Shown here piece after piece: positions 8,768-16,155 of a stretch of 16,155 nt of DNA (positions within the stretch are counted from its first letter, which is position 1; the number at the start of each line of letters is the position of its first letter). Both the position numbers and the translations under genes were made by a program. The DNA is from Dunaliella salina (taxonomy: Eukaryota > Chlorophyta > Chlorophyceae > Chlamydomonadales > Dunaliellaceae): contig MU069499.1 in the NCBI GenBank assembly GCA_002284615.2, positions 419,340-435,494 on the forward strand, in the 5' to 3' direction. The notes under the pieces were generated by a model. That model was not told the DNA's origin. It worked only from the letters and a program-made list of their open reading frames with translations, and made no database searches.

Positions 8768-9133
8768 AATGTATGCAGCCTATTGCCTGCATAGACTTTC
8801 CTTTCTCTCAATCACCAAGAGTCTCAGTCCAGTCAGCGCTTCTAGACAACTAGGTAAGAGTTCCTTCTACCACCGTACTTTTCCTGTTCATTATGCAGCT
8901 TGGTCGGCAACACTTGGGCCCAGAGAATCATGTTGTCATTGCATACTTGATCCATGTCGAGGACTGTTAATAGAAAGACTCTTTCTTCTTGGAGAAGAAT
9001 TAGCATAAGTTCAGGTTTATGTGTTATGTACACCTTGAAACATGGAAGCCTGTGCCGTTTGCAGGCACTTATGTTTTCTGAGAGGCAGTAAGCCAGAATG
9101 AGAAGGCTGCATCATATCAGGTGCAGCATAGCC

Positions 9134-9342
9134 CTAAAGCCACTTTCCTGTTTCTGCAGGCAAAGTTGGGATAGGATCTTCTTCAGGAGCATGCTGCTGC
9201 GGCTGCTGCGGCTGTTGCTGCAGAGGATGGAGGTGCTGAGACTGCTTTGTTACTTCTCCCTGACGCTGCCTCTCAGTTTTCACAGCCTCTGTCAGTGCAC
9301 CCGTGGGGATAAGAGGAACATCAGTGATGTGCACAGTACCAG
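9134..9342 (-). CDS. gene 2 last exon, Gln-rich, conserved GKW end
   Basis: The acceptor on the minus strand is CCTGTGCGCAG; the phase is 1. It reads GTVHITDVPLIPTGALTEAV, KTERQRQGEVTKQSQHLHP, LQQQPQQPQQHAPEEDPIPT and LPAETGKWL, then TAG. The Gln-rich part is encoded by a CAG/CAA-type tract (9195-9225) that may vary in length. The last ten residues align with the gene 1 end (PSKDGQWK). Confidence 0.72.
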
Positions 9343-12300
9343 CTGCGCACAGGAACAGAAACATCAGTGATGTGCACAGTAATAGTTGTGTGGATGACGC
9401 AAAAAAGAGAGGTAGAATTGCTTTTTAACGAGCAAGCTGCATGTATTGTACAAATGCATGGCATTTGCATGGTGCCAAGCTAGCTACTTGCTTGATGCAA
9501 ATGCAAACAAAAGCACTTCAGTACAGAAGGTGTCACATTAGCAAGCTTTTGCAATGCTGCTTAAAGTGCTTCCACACAGCGGAAGCACTTTGGGCAGCAA
9601 TGCAAAAGCTTTGCTGCATGGGCAGGTAGCCCTTCAACCAATCGCCTTCTTTTTTCCTTAAGATGTGCTGTGATTGATCTCAATCAGCAATCACAATGCA
9701 TTCTGGGGTGATGCTTGCTTTCCCTGATTGCATGTCCAAATTTCACTTTGCAATCGATGCTTCCAGGTATCAAATTCTTGTGATGAGTGGCTGCCCAAGC
9801 AGCCATTTTTTGAGGAACATGGAATCAGGTGCACTAAAGGGCATGAGACTGTGCCTTAAGGACTGCTGCACACCAGGGTCAGTTGTAACGATGGACGTGC
9901 CAGAACCGACAGCAGTGACGGCTCCCTTGCCACCCCCAGCAGGCAGGTCAGCGGATGGCACAGCAAGTGTGTGGTGTGGTGGGTTGGGGGGGTCCCCCAC
10001 AGCTTTGCGAAGCAGGTTGATCAGAAGATCCTGTAGAGTGGTGCATTGGAAAACTTTTGTGTGCTAGCTCCCCAAGTGAAAATCAAGTTGAGTACCACGC
10101 AAATGGGTTTGCACCTTTTACTGGTTTGATCTCCTTCCTTGGGTGTTAAGCTCAGGCAGCCTAACACATTCTCTGAAAAGGCTGATGATGACCAAAAAGA
10201 CATTGACCAGCCAAAATTGATTGCATCCTGCAATCCTTGCATTCCAGCTCAGGCACACTCAGCGCAGAGGCATGCTTCCAGAATCCACACCGTGTACCTT
10301 GTAGAAAGCTACAATTGTTCCCTGGGGCGTCTTCAATTGCTGCTTGTGCAGATTCATGCTCCGTCTCAGGTGTGGCCCCTGCTGCACTGAGATCTTGCCG
10401 GTGCTTGGTAACATTAAATCTTTGCAGCCAAGCTCAGGCACGCACATCTCACAGCCCATGTACCAACATAAATGACAGGCTTTCATAATTCACGCCGTGC
10501 ACCTTGTAGGAGCTAAAGTTCTCACAGTGGCGTCTTTTATCGCTGCTCGCGTAGTGCAGCAGTTGCTTGCTCTGTCTCTTGTGGGGCCCCTGCTGCACTG
10601 AGGTCTTGCCAAGATAACATAGAACCCTTGCAGTCAAGCTCAGACACACTCATCGCAGAGGCCATAGACTATCGAGGACAAAGACTTCCAGAATCCAACT
10701 GTGCACCTTGTAGGAAGCCACGACAGTGCTCCCAGTGGCGTCTTTCATCGCTGCTTGTGCAGTTGCTTGCTCCATGCCAGGTGAGGCTCCTGCTGCACTG
10801 AGATCTTGCCGATGCTTGATGAGTGTCTGGTAGCTCACATGCCTGATAGCATCATCCATGTTACCTGCATTCAAATCAAATGGCAATCCAGACAGCATCC
10901 ATTTTGCCTGCGTGCAAACAATTCCGAGTCGTGGCAGGCTACGGCTGCGCGTGTTTTGGTGACATGGAGTGCAACAGGTCGTGAACATCTTAGAAGCAAT
11001 TGTTGCGTCCGTTCCTCAAAAAAGAGTGGTGGCCCTCCCTTTTTTCCACATGATTTCTCTGAGCAGGTATCGTAAAGTCTCAGAATCTGATCAGCTCTGC
11101 TGACCAAATCCTCTGCACTTTGCACCATGAGCAGTGGCAGCCAGCAAACATCAAAGGCGATCATGCAAAATGTCACGTGCTTTCAGGAAAGTTCCCATGC
11201 CAGCAAGACAAACGGCTAAATTTTCTGAACGTACCTCTTGGGGGCTCATGTCTTGCACCAACCAGCAGCAACTCTGTTCCCTCTGCATCCAACAGGGAAA
11301 GATCCTCACAGCTGCCCCACCTCTGGCCCTGCATGAAGCATAAGTGTTGTGGAGAGCAAAAGTGTAAAAATAAAGCAAGGAGGGTGGAATGCAACCTGAT
11401 ACAAACACAGTGAGCCTGATAAAGCAGGGAGAGTGGATAGCAACCTGTCAGAGGCTCAGTCAGCCAAAGAAAAGCCAGAGACAGAGCTTACAAGGATTTG
11501 GAGGGTAAGCCATGCTTCTCAAACAAATGATACTTCATTCCCAAATCTAATATTCCCAGTGAAGTTGCAACCTTCATGCTGCTTGTGTCAATTTGACCTG
11601 TGCTAAGAAAAGGGTGGATGAAAGGGATCTTGATGTGCCTCACCTTGAATGAGGCCAACTGCTCTGCAGTGTAGTGTGGATTGCGTGAGATAGCGGGCCC
11701 AAAGGGTGGGCCTGCATCATCACCTCGGTACTGTGGGTTCTGCAAGGAGAGGAACATGCCCAATGGCTTAAGAAGGAGAAGGAGTCTATGCTGGAAAAAA
11801 GCCAGCGTGCATAATGAAAACGCAGTAGTTAGTCCTGAAACTGAGAGTGTGCCCCACCAACCCTCCCCCCCATGGCTGCATGGGATGGGCCTACACATTG
11901 ATATTTTAGCTAGAGCTTGAAAAGAAAAAAGAAAAGAATAGAAAGATCTTGCCATCAATAGAGCTGGCTGTGTGCATGCATATCTGACACTATGAAAGAG
12001 GCTCTCTCTCTCAGCCCTTGCATGCATGCTCTTCAAGGAGTACTTGCAAAGATCCGACCGATCCCAACAATACCTCTGCATTCATTTTCTTATGGGCAAG
12101 GCTTATCATGGAGCACCAGGTGTACAGCATCCAAGGCTCCTGTCCAAGTGAACTCTTTAGATTTTTTTCTTTTATACCAGTAAATTTCATCAGCAAGTTC
12201 TGATCTGAAGGGCAACGTGTTTCAAGAGTACATCCGCCAGCAGACTGCCTGCTTCCAAAAAAATAATCCTGTCACTTATAAAAAGCGCAGATACAATGAA

Positions 12301-13542
12301 CTTCCCTTAATAACAGCAGCCTCCGGTTAATGAAGACTTGTCTTATCTCCTCTAGAAGTACAGGCACCATAATTTATTTTGACACTGCTTGGTATTAAAA
12401 AATTGTGTAGCCCTAGTGCCAGCCTGATAATTACTCTGGCATGTTGTTGTGCAGTCAATCCTGCTTGATCTTCACCCTGGGATGCTTACAAAAGGGAACC
12501 AAGAACAAAAACGTAACACATTGTTTCCTCTTGGCCTTCCCCTTCGATGCTACAACCCACCCCTTCACCTCCTTCAATGCCTCATTTTTTTGAACCATAG
12601 AAGAGTCTTGAGGCGTGTCTCATGCGCCTCTCATGACAAATGCTTGGTCCAAGGTCGCAAGCACCTCTCATGTAAACAGCAAGGTCAAAGGTCAAAAGCA
12701 CCTCCCATGACAACTGCTTGGTCAAAGGTCGCAAGCAACTCCCATGACAACTGGTTTCAACAAAGGTCAAAAGCGCTTCTCATGACAAGTGATGACCATA
12801 TCTCAACAAAGGTCAAAAGCAAGCAGCTTCAGGTAACAAGCACAGCAGGCAGCTGCTCATATGCAAGACCCATCGGGCCTACCTTCACAACAAGAGCCAA
12901 GACACCCTTTTGCTCCAGCCCCAGGTCCTTCTGGCACTCCCCAGCCTCTGGCTCCATTGGCAGCTCCTGAGATTGGAATAACACAGGTTTTGTTGAAACC
13001 CTTCAGGTGTCAATGTATGCATTATTCAGTCTAAATCTGAGGTTTTGTTGAAACCCTTCAGGTGTCAATGTATGCATTATTCAGTCTAAATCTGAGAGCA
13101 GTTCCAGTTGGATATAGACAATGCAAGTGCATAAGTATTTCTGTTTTGGAAGCAATCTGTTCAAGATATTGGTTATTGCTAAGTTAAGCTCACATGTACC
13201 ACAGTTGAAGGCTCAACCAAATTTTGGTTGAATTGGTTGTGAAAAAATTCTAAATTTCAGTGCATAATCATACCTGCAATGCATGCAAGCATCTCTCTGT
13301 TAATGCTAACATCACCAGATGCGCAGCCATTTGCACCATCACAAATCCTCATGAATTTGCTTGCACAAAAGTCTAAATCTTCAGTGCATCATCGCCATCA
13401 TGACTAATCACTCATTGCAGACATGAGTCAGATCTGCAATGCATGCATCACTCTGTTCATGCTAACATCACCAGATGCACGGCCATATGCACCACCACAG
13501 ATCCTGATGAATGTGCTTGCACAAAATTCTAAATCTTCAGTG

Positions 13543-13615
<73 letters not shown>

Positions 13616-13913
13616 GTCATCATCATCATCATGACCCACCACTCATTGCAGACATGAGTCATGTCTGCGATGCATGCATCACTCTGTTCATGCTAACATC
13701 ACCAGATGCATGGCCATTTGCACCGTCACAATCCCTTGAACAGCGACCATGCAAATCTTCTTTGTACCCTACTGATTGCATGGCACTGGGCGTGCCAACA
13801 AAGGGCTCCAACTTTCTCTCCATCTTACCAGGACATATGCCAGGCGTGTGGAAGATGGTCCCCTGCTCTCAACTCCAGGCTGTGTGCGGTAGGTATAAAT
13901 GCAGTAAGTCCCA
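9134..13913 (-). CDS. gene 2: spliced paralogue of gene 1, 5' end incomplete
   Basis: Function is not recognised. Exons in transcript order are 13913-13829, 12966-12883, 11739-11644, 11328-11235, 10864-10707, 10030-9835 and 9342-9134. After the base that completes an earlier codon they total 921 nt, 307 codons including the TAG at 9136-9134, with every phase agreeing. Landmarks: GTYCIYTYRTQPG; ELPMEPEAGECQKDLGLEQK; NPQYRGDDAGPPFGPAISRN then PHYTAEQLASFK; GQRWGSCEDLSLLDAEGTEL then LLVGARHEPPR; DDAIRHVSYQTLIKHRQDL; DLLINLLRKAVGDPPNPP; a Gly/Ala/Thr-rich stretch; a Gln-rich stretch (LQQQPQQPQQ); terminal TGKWL. Compared with gene 1 it has about 100 extra residues between the LLRKAVG and GKW segments. 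Exons equivalent to gene 1's 1288-1459 and 2412-2564 were not found, and no start codon is visible. The protein is inferred to be soluble. Three gene 2 or gene 1 donors are GTGCAC/GTGCAG rather than GTRAGT, and these need transcript support. Confidence 0.72.
9317..9381. repeat. 22-bp direct repeat across the gene 2 last acceptor
   Basis: AACATCAGTGATGTGCACAG plus TA occurs at 9317-9338 (inside the last exon) and again at 9360-9381 (in the intron just upstream). The period is 43 nt. The acceptor at 9343-9344 lies between the copies, so the start of the exon was partly duplicated into the intron. Confidence 0.9.
9835..10030 (-). CDS. gene 2 exon, Pro/Gly/Ala-rich
   Basis: The acceptor on the minus strand is CACTCTACAG. 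The 196 nt (phase 0 to 1) read DLLINLLRKAVGDPPNPPHH, TLAVPSADLPAGGGKGAVTA and VGSGTSIVTTDPGVQQSLRH, ending LMPF before GTGCAC. The first 13 residues match the end of gene 1 (KEALTAQLQERLG); the rest is specific to gene 2 and looks disordered. The 3' border was chosen because phase 1 fits the next exon. Confidence 0.65.
10233..10830. repeat. three ~200-bp tandem copies of an exon-plus-intron segment
   Basis: The anchor TGCTGCACTGAGATCTTGCC recurs at about 10380, 10591 (AGGTC variant) and 10791, giving periods of 211 and 200 nt. Each unit holds, on the minus strand, a RQDLSAAGA-type coding piece ending CTACAAG before GTRCAC or GTG, then about 80 nt of intron. The unit nearest 10.8 kb is the live exon. 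The middle one meets a stop (TAA near 10538) in the equivalent frame. The last keeps QDLSAAGATPETEHESAQA open but has lost 2 nt near its end. The two extra copies are therefore probably decaying exon duplicates in the intron. Confidence 0.82.
10707..10864 (-). CDS. gene 2 exon, source of the tandem copies
   Basis: The acceptor on the minus strand is TTTGAATGCAG and the donor GTGCAC; phases are 1 to 0 over 158 nt. It encodes NMDDAIRHVSYQTLIKHRQD then LSAAGASPGMEQATAQAAMK and DATGSTVVASYK. The upstream join in phase gives HEPPRGNMDD, and the downstream join gives SYKDLLINLL. Confidence 0.68.
11235..11328 (-). CDS. gene 2 exon, GTELLL core
   Basis: The acceptor on the minus strand is GCTTCATGCAG and the donor GTACGT; phase 0 to 1 over 94 nt, as in the gene 1 exon at 4410. 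It encodes GQRWGSCEDLSLLDAEGTEL then LLVGARHEPPR. G, W, D, LLD/VLD, GTELLL and G-x-R are shared with gene 1. Confidence 0.8.
11644..11739 (-). CDS. gene 2 exon, NPHYTAEQ segment
   Basis: The acceptor on the minus strand is TTCTCCTTGCAG and the donor GTGAGG; 32 codons, phase 0 at both ends. It reads NPQYRGDDAGPPFGPAISRN then PHYTAEQLASFK. It continues K|NP across an intron that gene 1 lacks, and it spans a place where gene 1 has an intron (after LPTA). The surrounding open frame (11488-12081) simply reads through into both introns. Confidence 0.78.
12622..12830. repeat. degenerate ~45-bp tandem repeat in gene 2 intron
   Basis: At least four diverged units share CATGACAACTGCTTGGTCAA, then AGGTCGCAAGCACCTCTC or a variant of it (AAGGTCAAAAGC). 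They lie directly after the gene 2 exon ending at 12883, inside the 1.1-kb intron. The + strand open frame through it (12449-12970) is antisense to a real exon and is not accepted as a gene. Confidence 0.75.
12883..12966 (-). CDS. gene 2 exon, CQKDLGL core
   Basis: The acceptor on the minus strand is CCAATCTCAG and the donor GTAGGC; 28 codons, phase 0 at both ends. It reads ELPMEPEAGECQKDLGLEQK then GVLALVVK. It matches the gene 1 exon at 2984 almost without gaps, and its acceptor sits at the equivalent position and phase. Confidence 0.82.
12986..13095. repeat. perfect 55-bp tandem duplication
   Basis: GGTTTTGTTGAAACCCTTCA and the next 35 nt occur at 12986-13040 and again, unchanged, at 13041-13095. 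On the minus strand this lies just upstream of the acceptor of the 12966 exon. Perfect identity implies a recent event. Confidence 0.95.
13261..13740. repeat. three diverged copies of a ~150-bp unit, one interrupted by CAT expansion
   Basis: The anchor ATGCTAACATCACCAGATG recurs at 13303, 13459 and 13690. The first period is 156 nt; the second is 231 nt because the CAT tract grew between copies 2 and 3. Neighbouring shared pieces include GCAATGCATGC and TCTAAATCTTCAGTGCATCA. On the minus strand all copies stay open through ASGDVS-type sequence, but the differences between copies are almost all amino-acid changing, so purifying selection is not visible. Confidence 0.88.
13543..13632. repeat. 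(CAT)24-CGT-(CAT)5 trinucleotide tract
   Basis: Twenty-four CAT units (13543-13614), one CGT, then five CAT units. The first copy of the surrounding unit has only CATCATCGCCATCATGAC at the same place, which shows that the expansion is local. It lies in a gene 2 intron, so the poly-His frame on the + strand is not expected to be translated. Confidence 0.97.
13829..13913 (-). CDS. gene 2 first visible exon
   Basis: The acceptor on the minus strand is TTTTTGCTGTGCAG and the donor GTAAGA; phase 2 to 0 over 85 nt. It reads GTYCIYTYRTQPGVESRGPS then STRLAYVL. Phases, length and sequence parallel the gene 1 exon at 1979-2060. It begins in phase 2, so at least one more 5' exon exists. Confidence 0.75.
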
Positions 13914-16120
13914 CTGCACAGCAAAAACAGGTGACGTAGGTGCAGATGCAATCAATTCCATTTTGCTAATCAGGACCAAGTTTGGCAGCTAACGAGATGC
14001 ACAAATTATTTAGGCAGCAAATTCCCTCATAAGACAGAAGAAGCTCATGTGGAAGGACCCCGGAAGAATGCAGTTTTAAGGCACGAGGTTTTTAATGAGT
14101 GCTCCATTTTTAATGGCGCATTCTATGTGAGGAAAGTGTGTGTGTGTATTGAATGGGCATGGAGCTTTTGTGCCTTAATTCATAGAGTTTTGCGAGTCAG
14201 CTCTTGTTTTCTGGTTTTATCAAGAGTACAGACAGTATAGGGGGGAAGAGGGGGGTAGCCCCACGACCCAAAACCAAAAAGACTTTAGAGAGTGATCTTT
14301 GCACCTTAAAGTTGTTTGCAAAGCTCTTTAAAGAGTGATCTCTGCATCTTAAGTTGTTTGCAAAGCTCACAATCTTGTGACTATTGAGACCTCAAGCTAG
14401 CGCCAGGCTTTGTATCTTAACAACCATTTCCAGTGTTGGACAGCTCTCCCAAAATGGGCATGTCTTTTACTGCTCTCAGCATGGGTGTGCCACACCTTGA
14501 ACACTTAGGAACTCAAAACCAAAACGTCTATTGCACGGAAGATCAATTGATACCTTTTGGCCTGTATGCCAAATAAGCTGCAGCACCCTATTGCACCACA
14601 GTCAAATTTTGCAGATCTTGATCCTTGCAAAGAGTAATCTCAAGGTATTTGGGACCCTCATGCTAAAAGGAAAACATGATAGCTTTTATGCGCTTTGGGA
14701 TCCTTATGCTATTAAGAAAACAAGTCAAGAAATAGGGTGTAAACGTATATATCAAGTGCTTGATAAGACTCAGTATCCAGCCATACCCTGTTGAGGAAAT
14801 CCAGCACAAAGATCGCCACAATAAATTAATCTTTGAATTCCTCTCCTCCTTTTTCTTCTGTGTACGCATATTTAGCCTTCCATGCTGATATGGTATTTGC
14901 CAAATACTGTAGTGACTCTAATGTATTACAATACTGATTTCTTACGAGGCTCCAAAATGATTTCATTAATCAATTTGCGAGGATTAAGCGTTGATGAGAC
15001 CCGCCCAAAAAAACTCAAAGTTTGCGAACTCCTGCGTTTTGCGTCTCAAACACAGGATTTTTTCTTTACTTATCCGCCCATCATTTCATCTGAAGAGTTA
15101 TTCTCAGATACCTCCATGAGCTCCAAACCCCTCCTCGCCCATGCGCTCCGCCCCTCTCCTTCCTGATGCGTGCACCACTGCATGCTGATGCCATTCTTTC
15201 CTTTTAGCCAGGAAGCTTGATGGAAGCAGCTGGACCCACACTACCTTAGGGAGAGGTGGTTCTTCCTCCACCATGCCAACTCTGGGTAAGGCGAGTATGG
15301 AGCTCCATGGGCGGACCATCACCCTCCTTGCGCTTCCGCTCTGTACCCATACAACCCATGTCGAAAAGGGTTCTTTGCCCCTTAAACGCATGTGGCTGGA
15401 TTGAGGTCTGATTGATTGCTTGATATAACCCCGCACTTTTTTATGAACCCTTGGAAAGAGTGATTTTAAAAGTCATTCCAGATTGCAAGAGGCCCCAAAA
15501 ATCATTTGATTACTCGTGAAGTATCGCTACGGTACTTACAGTGTAAGGAAGTACTGATCCTTGGAATAGAGATTGATCCTACAATGGAGCCATGGGACAT
15601 TGTTGAATGAGGCCAGGAAGGTACCGGTGATCTGGGGTCCTTTAATTTCCATCATTTTTGACCAGCATAAATTTCAAATACAAAGTAAAAAATGAAAGGA
15701 TACATACCAATTTGCATTAAGGCTGGTGGGGCTGACGGTGAGCCTCGCCGACTACGAGCACAGCTAGGAGCAGCCAAGCCAACGCACATCCAATAGATAA
15801 TCAGCCATACATCCAAGCACACGTCTTTTCCTCCAGTAGGCAGCCTGATCTGTGCACCCCTTTCCCTCTGATGTTTGGAGTGCTGACTTGCATGACATAT
15901 GTGGTGAAAAGAAAAGAGAAGAAAGCCAGAGGCTGCGTGCATAAAGGGAAGTGCATTATCTGGTGCTTACCTTTTCTAATAGGGACTTCACAGCACAAAA
16001 GCGGAGTAGCTGCAAATTTCCTTTAGATAAGCCAAGTTCACATAGGGCTTTGCAAATTGTAAACAGTGTCACTCCTTCATTTCCATGTTTCCTCATTGTT
16101 TCCCCCCAGCAGCACAACAG

Positions 16121-16121
<1 letters not shown>
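13914..16121. other. region upstream of gene 2; only weak exon-like pieces
   Basis: The 5' exons of gene 2 should be here or beyond the window. One candidate is 15107-15167 on the minus strand, bounded by GCATCAG and GTATCT, where ATGGGCGAGGAGGGGTTT gives MGEEGF, resembling MGEHGY of gene 1; the residues before it do not match. On the + strand 15209-15290 (CTTTTAG acceptor, GTAAGG donor, reading ARKLDGSSWTHTTLGRGGSS) also looks exon-like. I could not connect either to a gene. Confidence 0.3.
14287..14369. repeat. 43-bp imperfect tandem duplication
   Basis: AGAGTGATCTTTGCACCTTA and the following GTTGTTTGCAAAGCTC repeat after 43 nt as AGAGTGATCTCTGCATCTTA and the same ending. Noncoding by appearance. 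Confidence 0.88.

Positions 16122-16155
<34 letters not shown>
16122..16155. repeat. poly-C run at window end
   Basis: Thirty-four consecutive C close the window. As with the GT run at the start, this is a likely place for an assembly to stop, so the true length is unknown. Confidence 0.97.

Larger units (their letters stand above)
5645..9133. other. region between the two convergent genes
   Basis: No confident gene was found in these 3.5 kb. They contain the fold-back element (6488-6855), the second LINE fragment (7540-7988), a short tandem repeat at 8722-8767 and presumably the 3' UTRs of both genes. A stretch at 5780-5960 is open in shifting frames (GRILLLKSIQDEKNFGL, then FDVIFPSYNSSWKDLPVFFF) and reads somewhat like protein, but I could not tie it to a splice model. 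Confidence 0.5.

Noticed and set aside
9134..9364. Gln-rich reading as a CAG-repeat artefact rather than coding
   Set aside because: The tract is short and impure, and the frame around it joins in phase and ends in the tail shared with gene 1, so the exon is kept as coding.
11488..12081. Single 197-codon minus-strand frame as one exon or an intronless gene
   Set aside because: Only 11644-11739 aligns with gene 1 and it is bounded by strong splice sites; the rest is intron that happens to be open.
12622..12830. Possible CRISPR-like array
   Set aside because: Units are adjoining, diverged and without unique spacers of constant length, in a clearly eukaryotic intron.
12449..12970. 173-codon + strand frame
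   Set aside because: Largely a degenerate tandem repeat, and antisense to the conserved gene 2 exon at 12883-12966.
13423..13992. 189-codon + strand frame with a 24-His run
   Set aside because: The His run is a CAT microsatellite, and the 3' half is antisense to the gene 2 exon at 13829-13913, which has good splice sites and a homologue in gene 1.

Overview
The window is nuclear-type eukaryotic DNA. Short exons with GT..AG borders sit in longer introns, the intergenic DNA is full of simple-sequence and tandem repeats, and there are decayed fragments of a LINE-like retrotransposon. No bacterial operon, rRNA, tRNA or CRISPR was seen. The retroelement fragments resemble ones I associate with green algae, so a green alga or a related protist is my best guess; nothing here proves it. 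The window starts inside a (GT)n run and ends inside a poly-C run, so it is probably a whole contig that broke in simple repeats at both ends.

The main result is a pair of spliced genes from one unrecognised protein family, facing each other tail to tail. Gene 1 (+ strand, exons between 417 and 5644) can be followed through nine exons whose splice phases agree down to a TAG stop. Gene 2 (- strand, exons from 13913 down to 9134) can be followed through seven exons whose phases also agree. The two proteins align: ELPVEGEEGDCQRELGL with ELPMEPEAGECQKDLGL, KPEYTEEQ with NPHYTAEQ, VLDYKGTELLLIGGR with LLDAEGTELLLVGAR. Both end in G-x-W-x-stop. Several intron positions and phases are shared, others differ, so this is an old duplication. 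Gene 2 carries a long Pro/Gly- and Gln-rich insert near its C-terminus. I cannot name the family or its function.

Layout: 1-416, microsatellite and unassigned sequence. 417-5644, gene 1, with a LINE fragment and a compound microsatellite in its first visible intron and several tandem repeats in later introns. 5645-9133, region between the gene ends, with a fold-back inverted repeat (6488-6855) and a second LINE fragment (7540-7988). 9134-13913, gene 2, with a partly triplicated exon, a degenerate repeat in its largest well-bounded intron, and a triplicated 3' block near 13.3-13.7 kb holding a (CAT)24 tract. 13914-16155, weak exon-like pieces and repeats only; the missing 5' exons of gene 2 should lie here or beyond the window.

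The most puzzling detail is an in-frame TAA (1356-1358) inside an otherwise convincing gene 1 exon. It could mean a 45-nt mini-intron, a nonsense mutation, a downstream start, or a nuclear code that reads TAA/TAG as glutamine.
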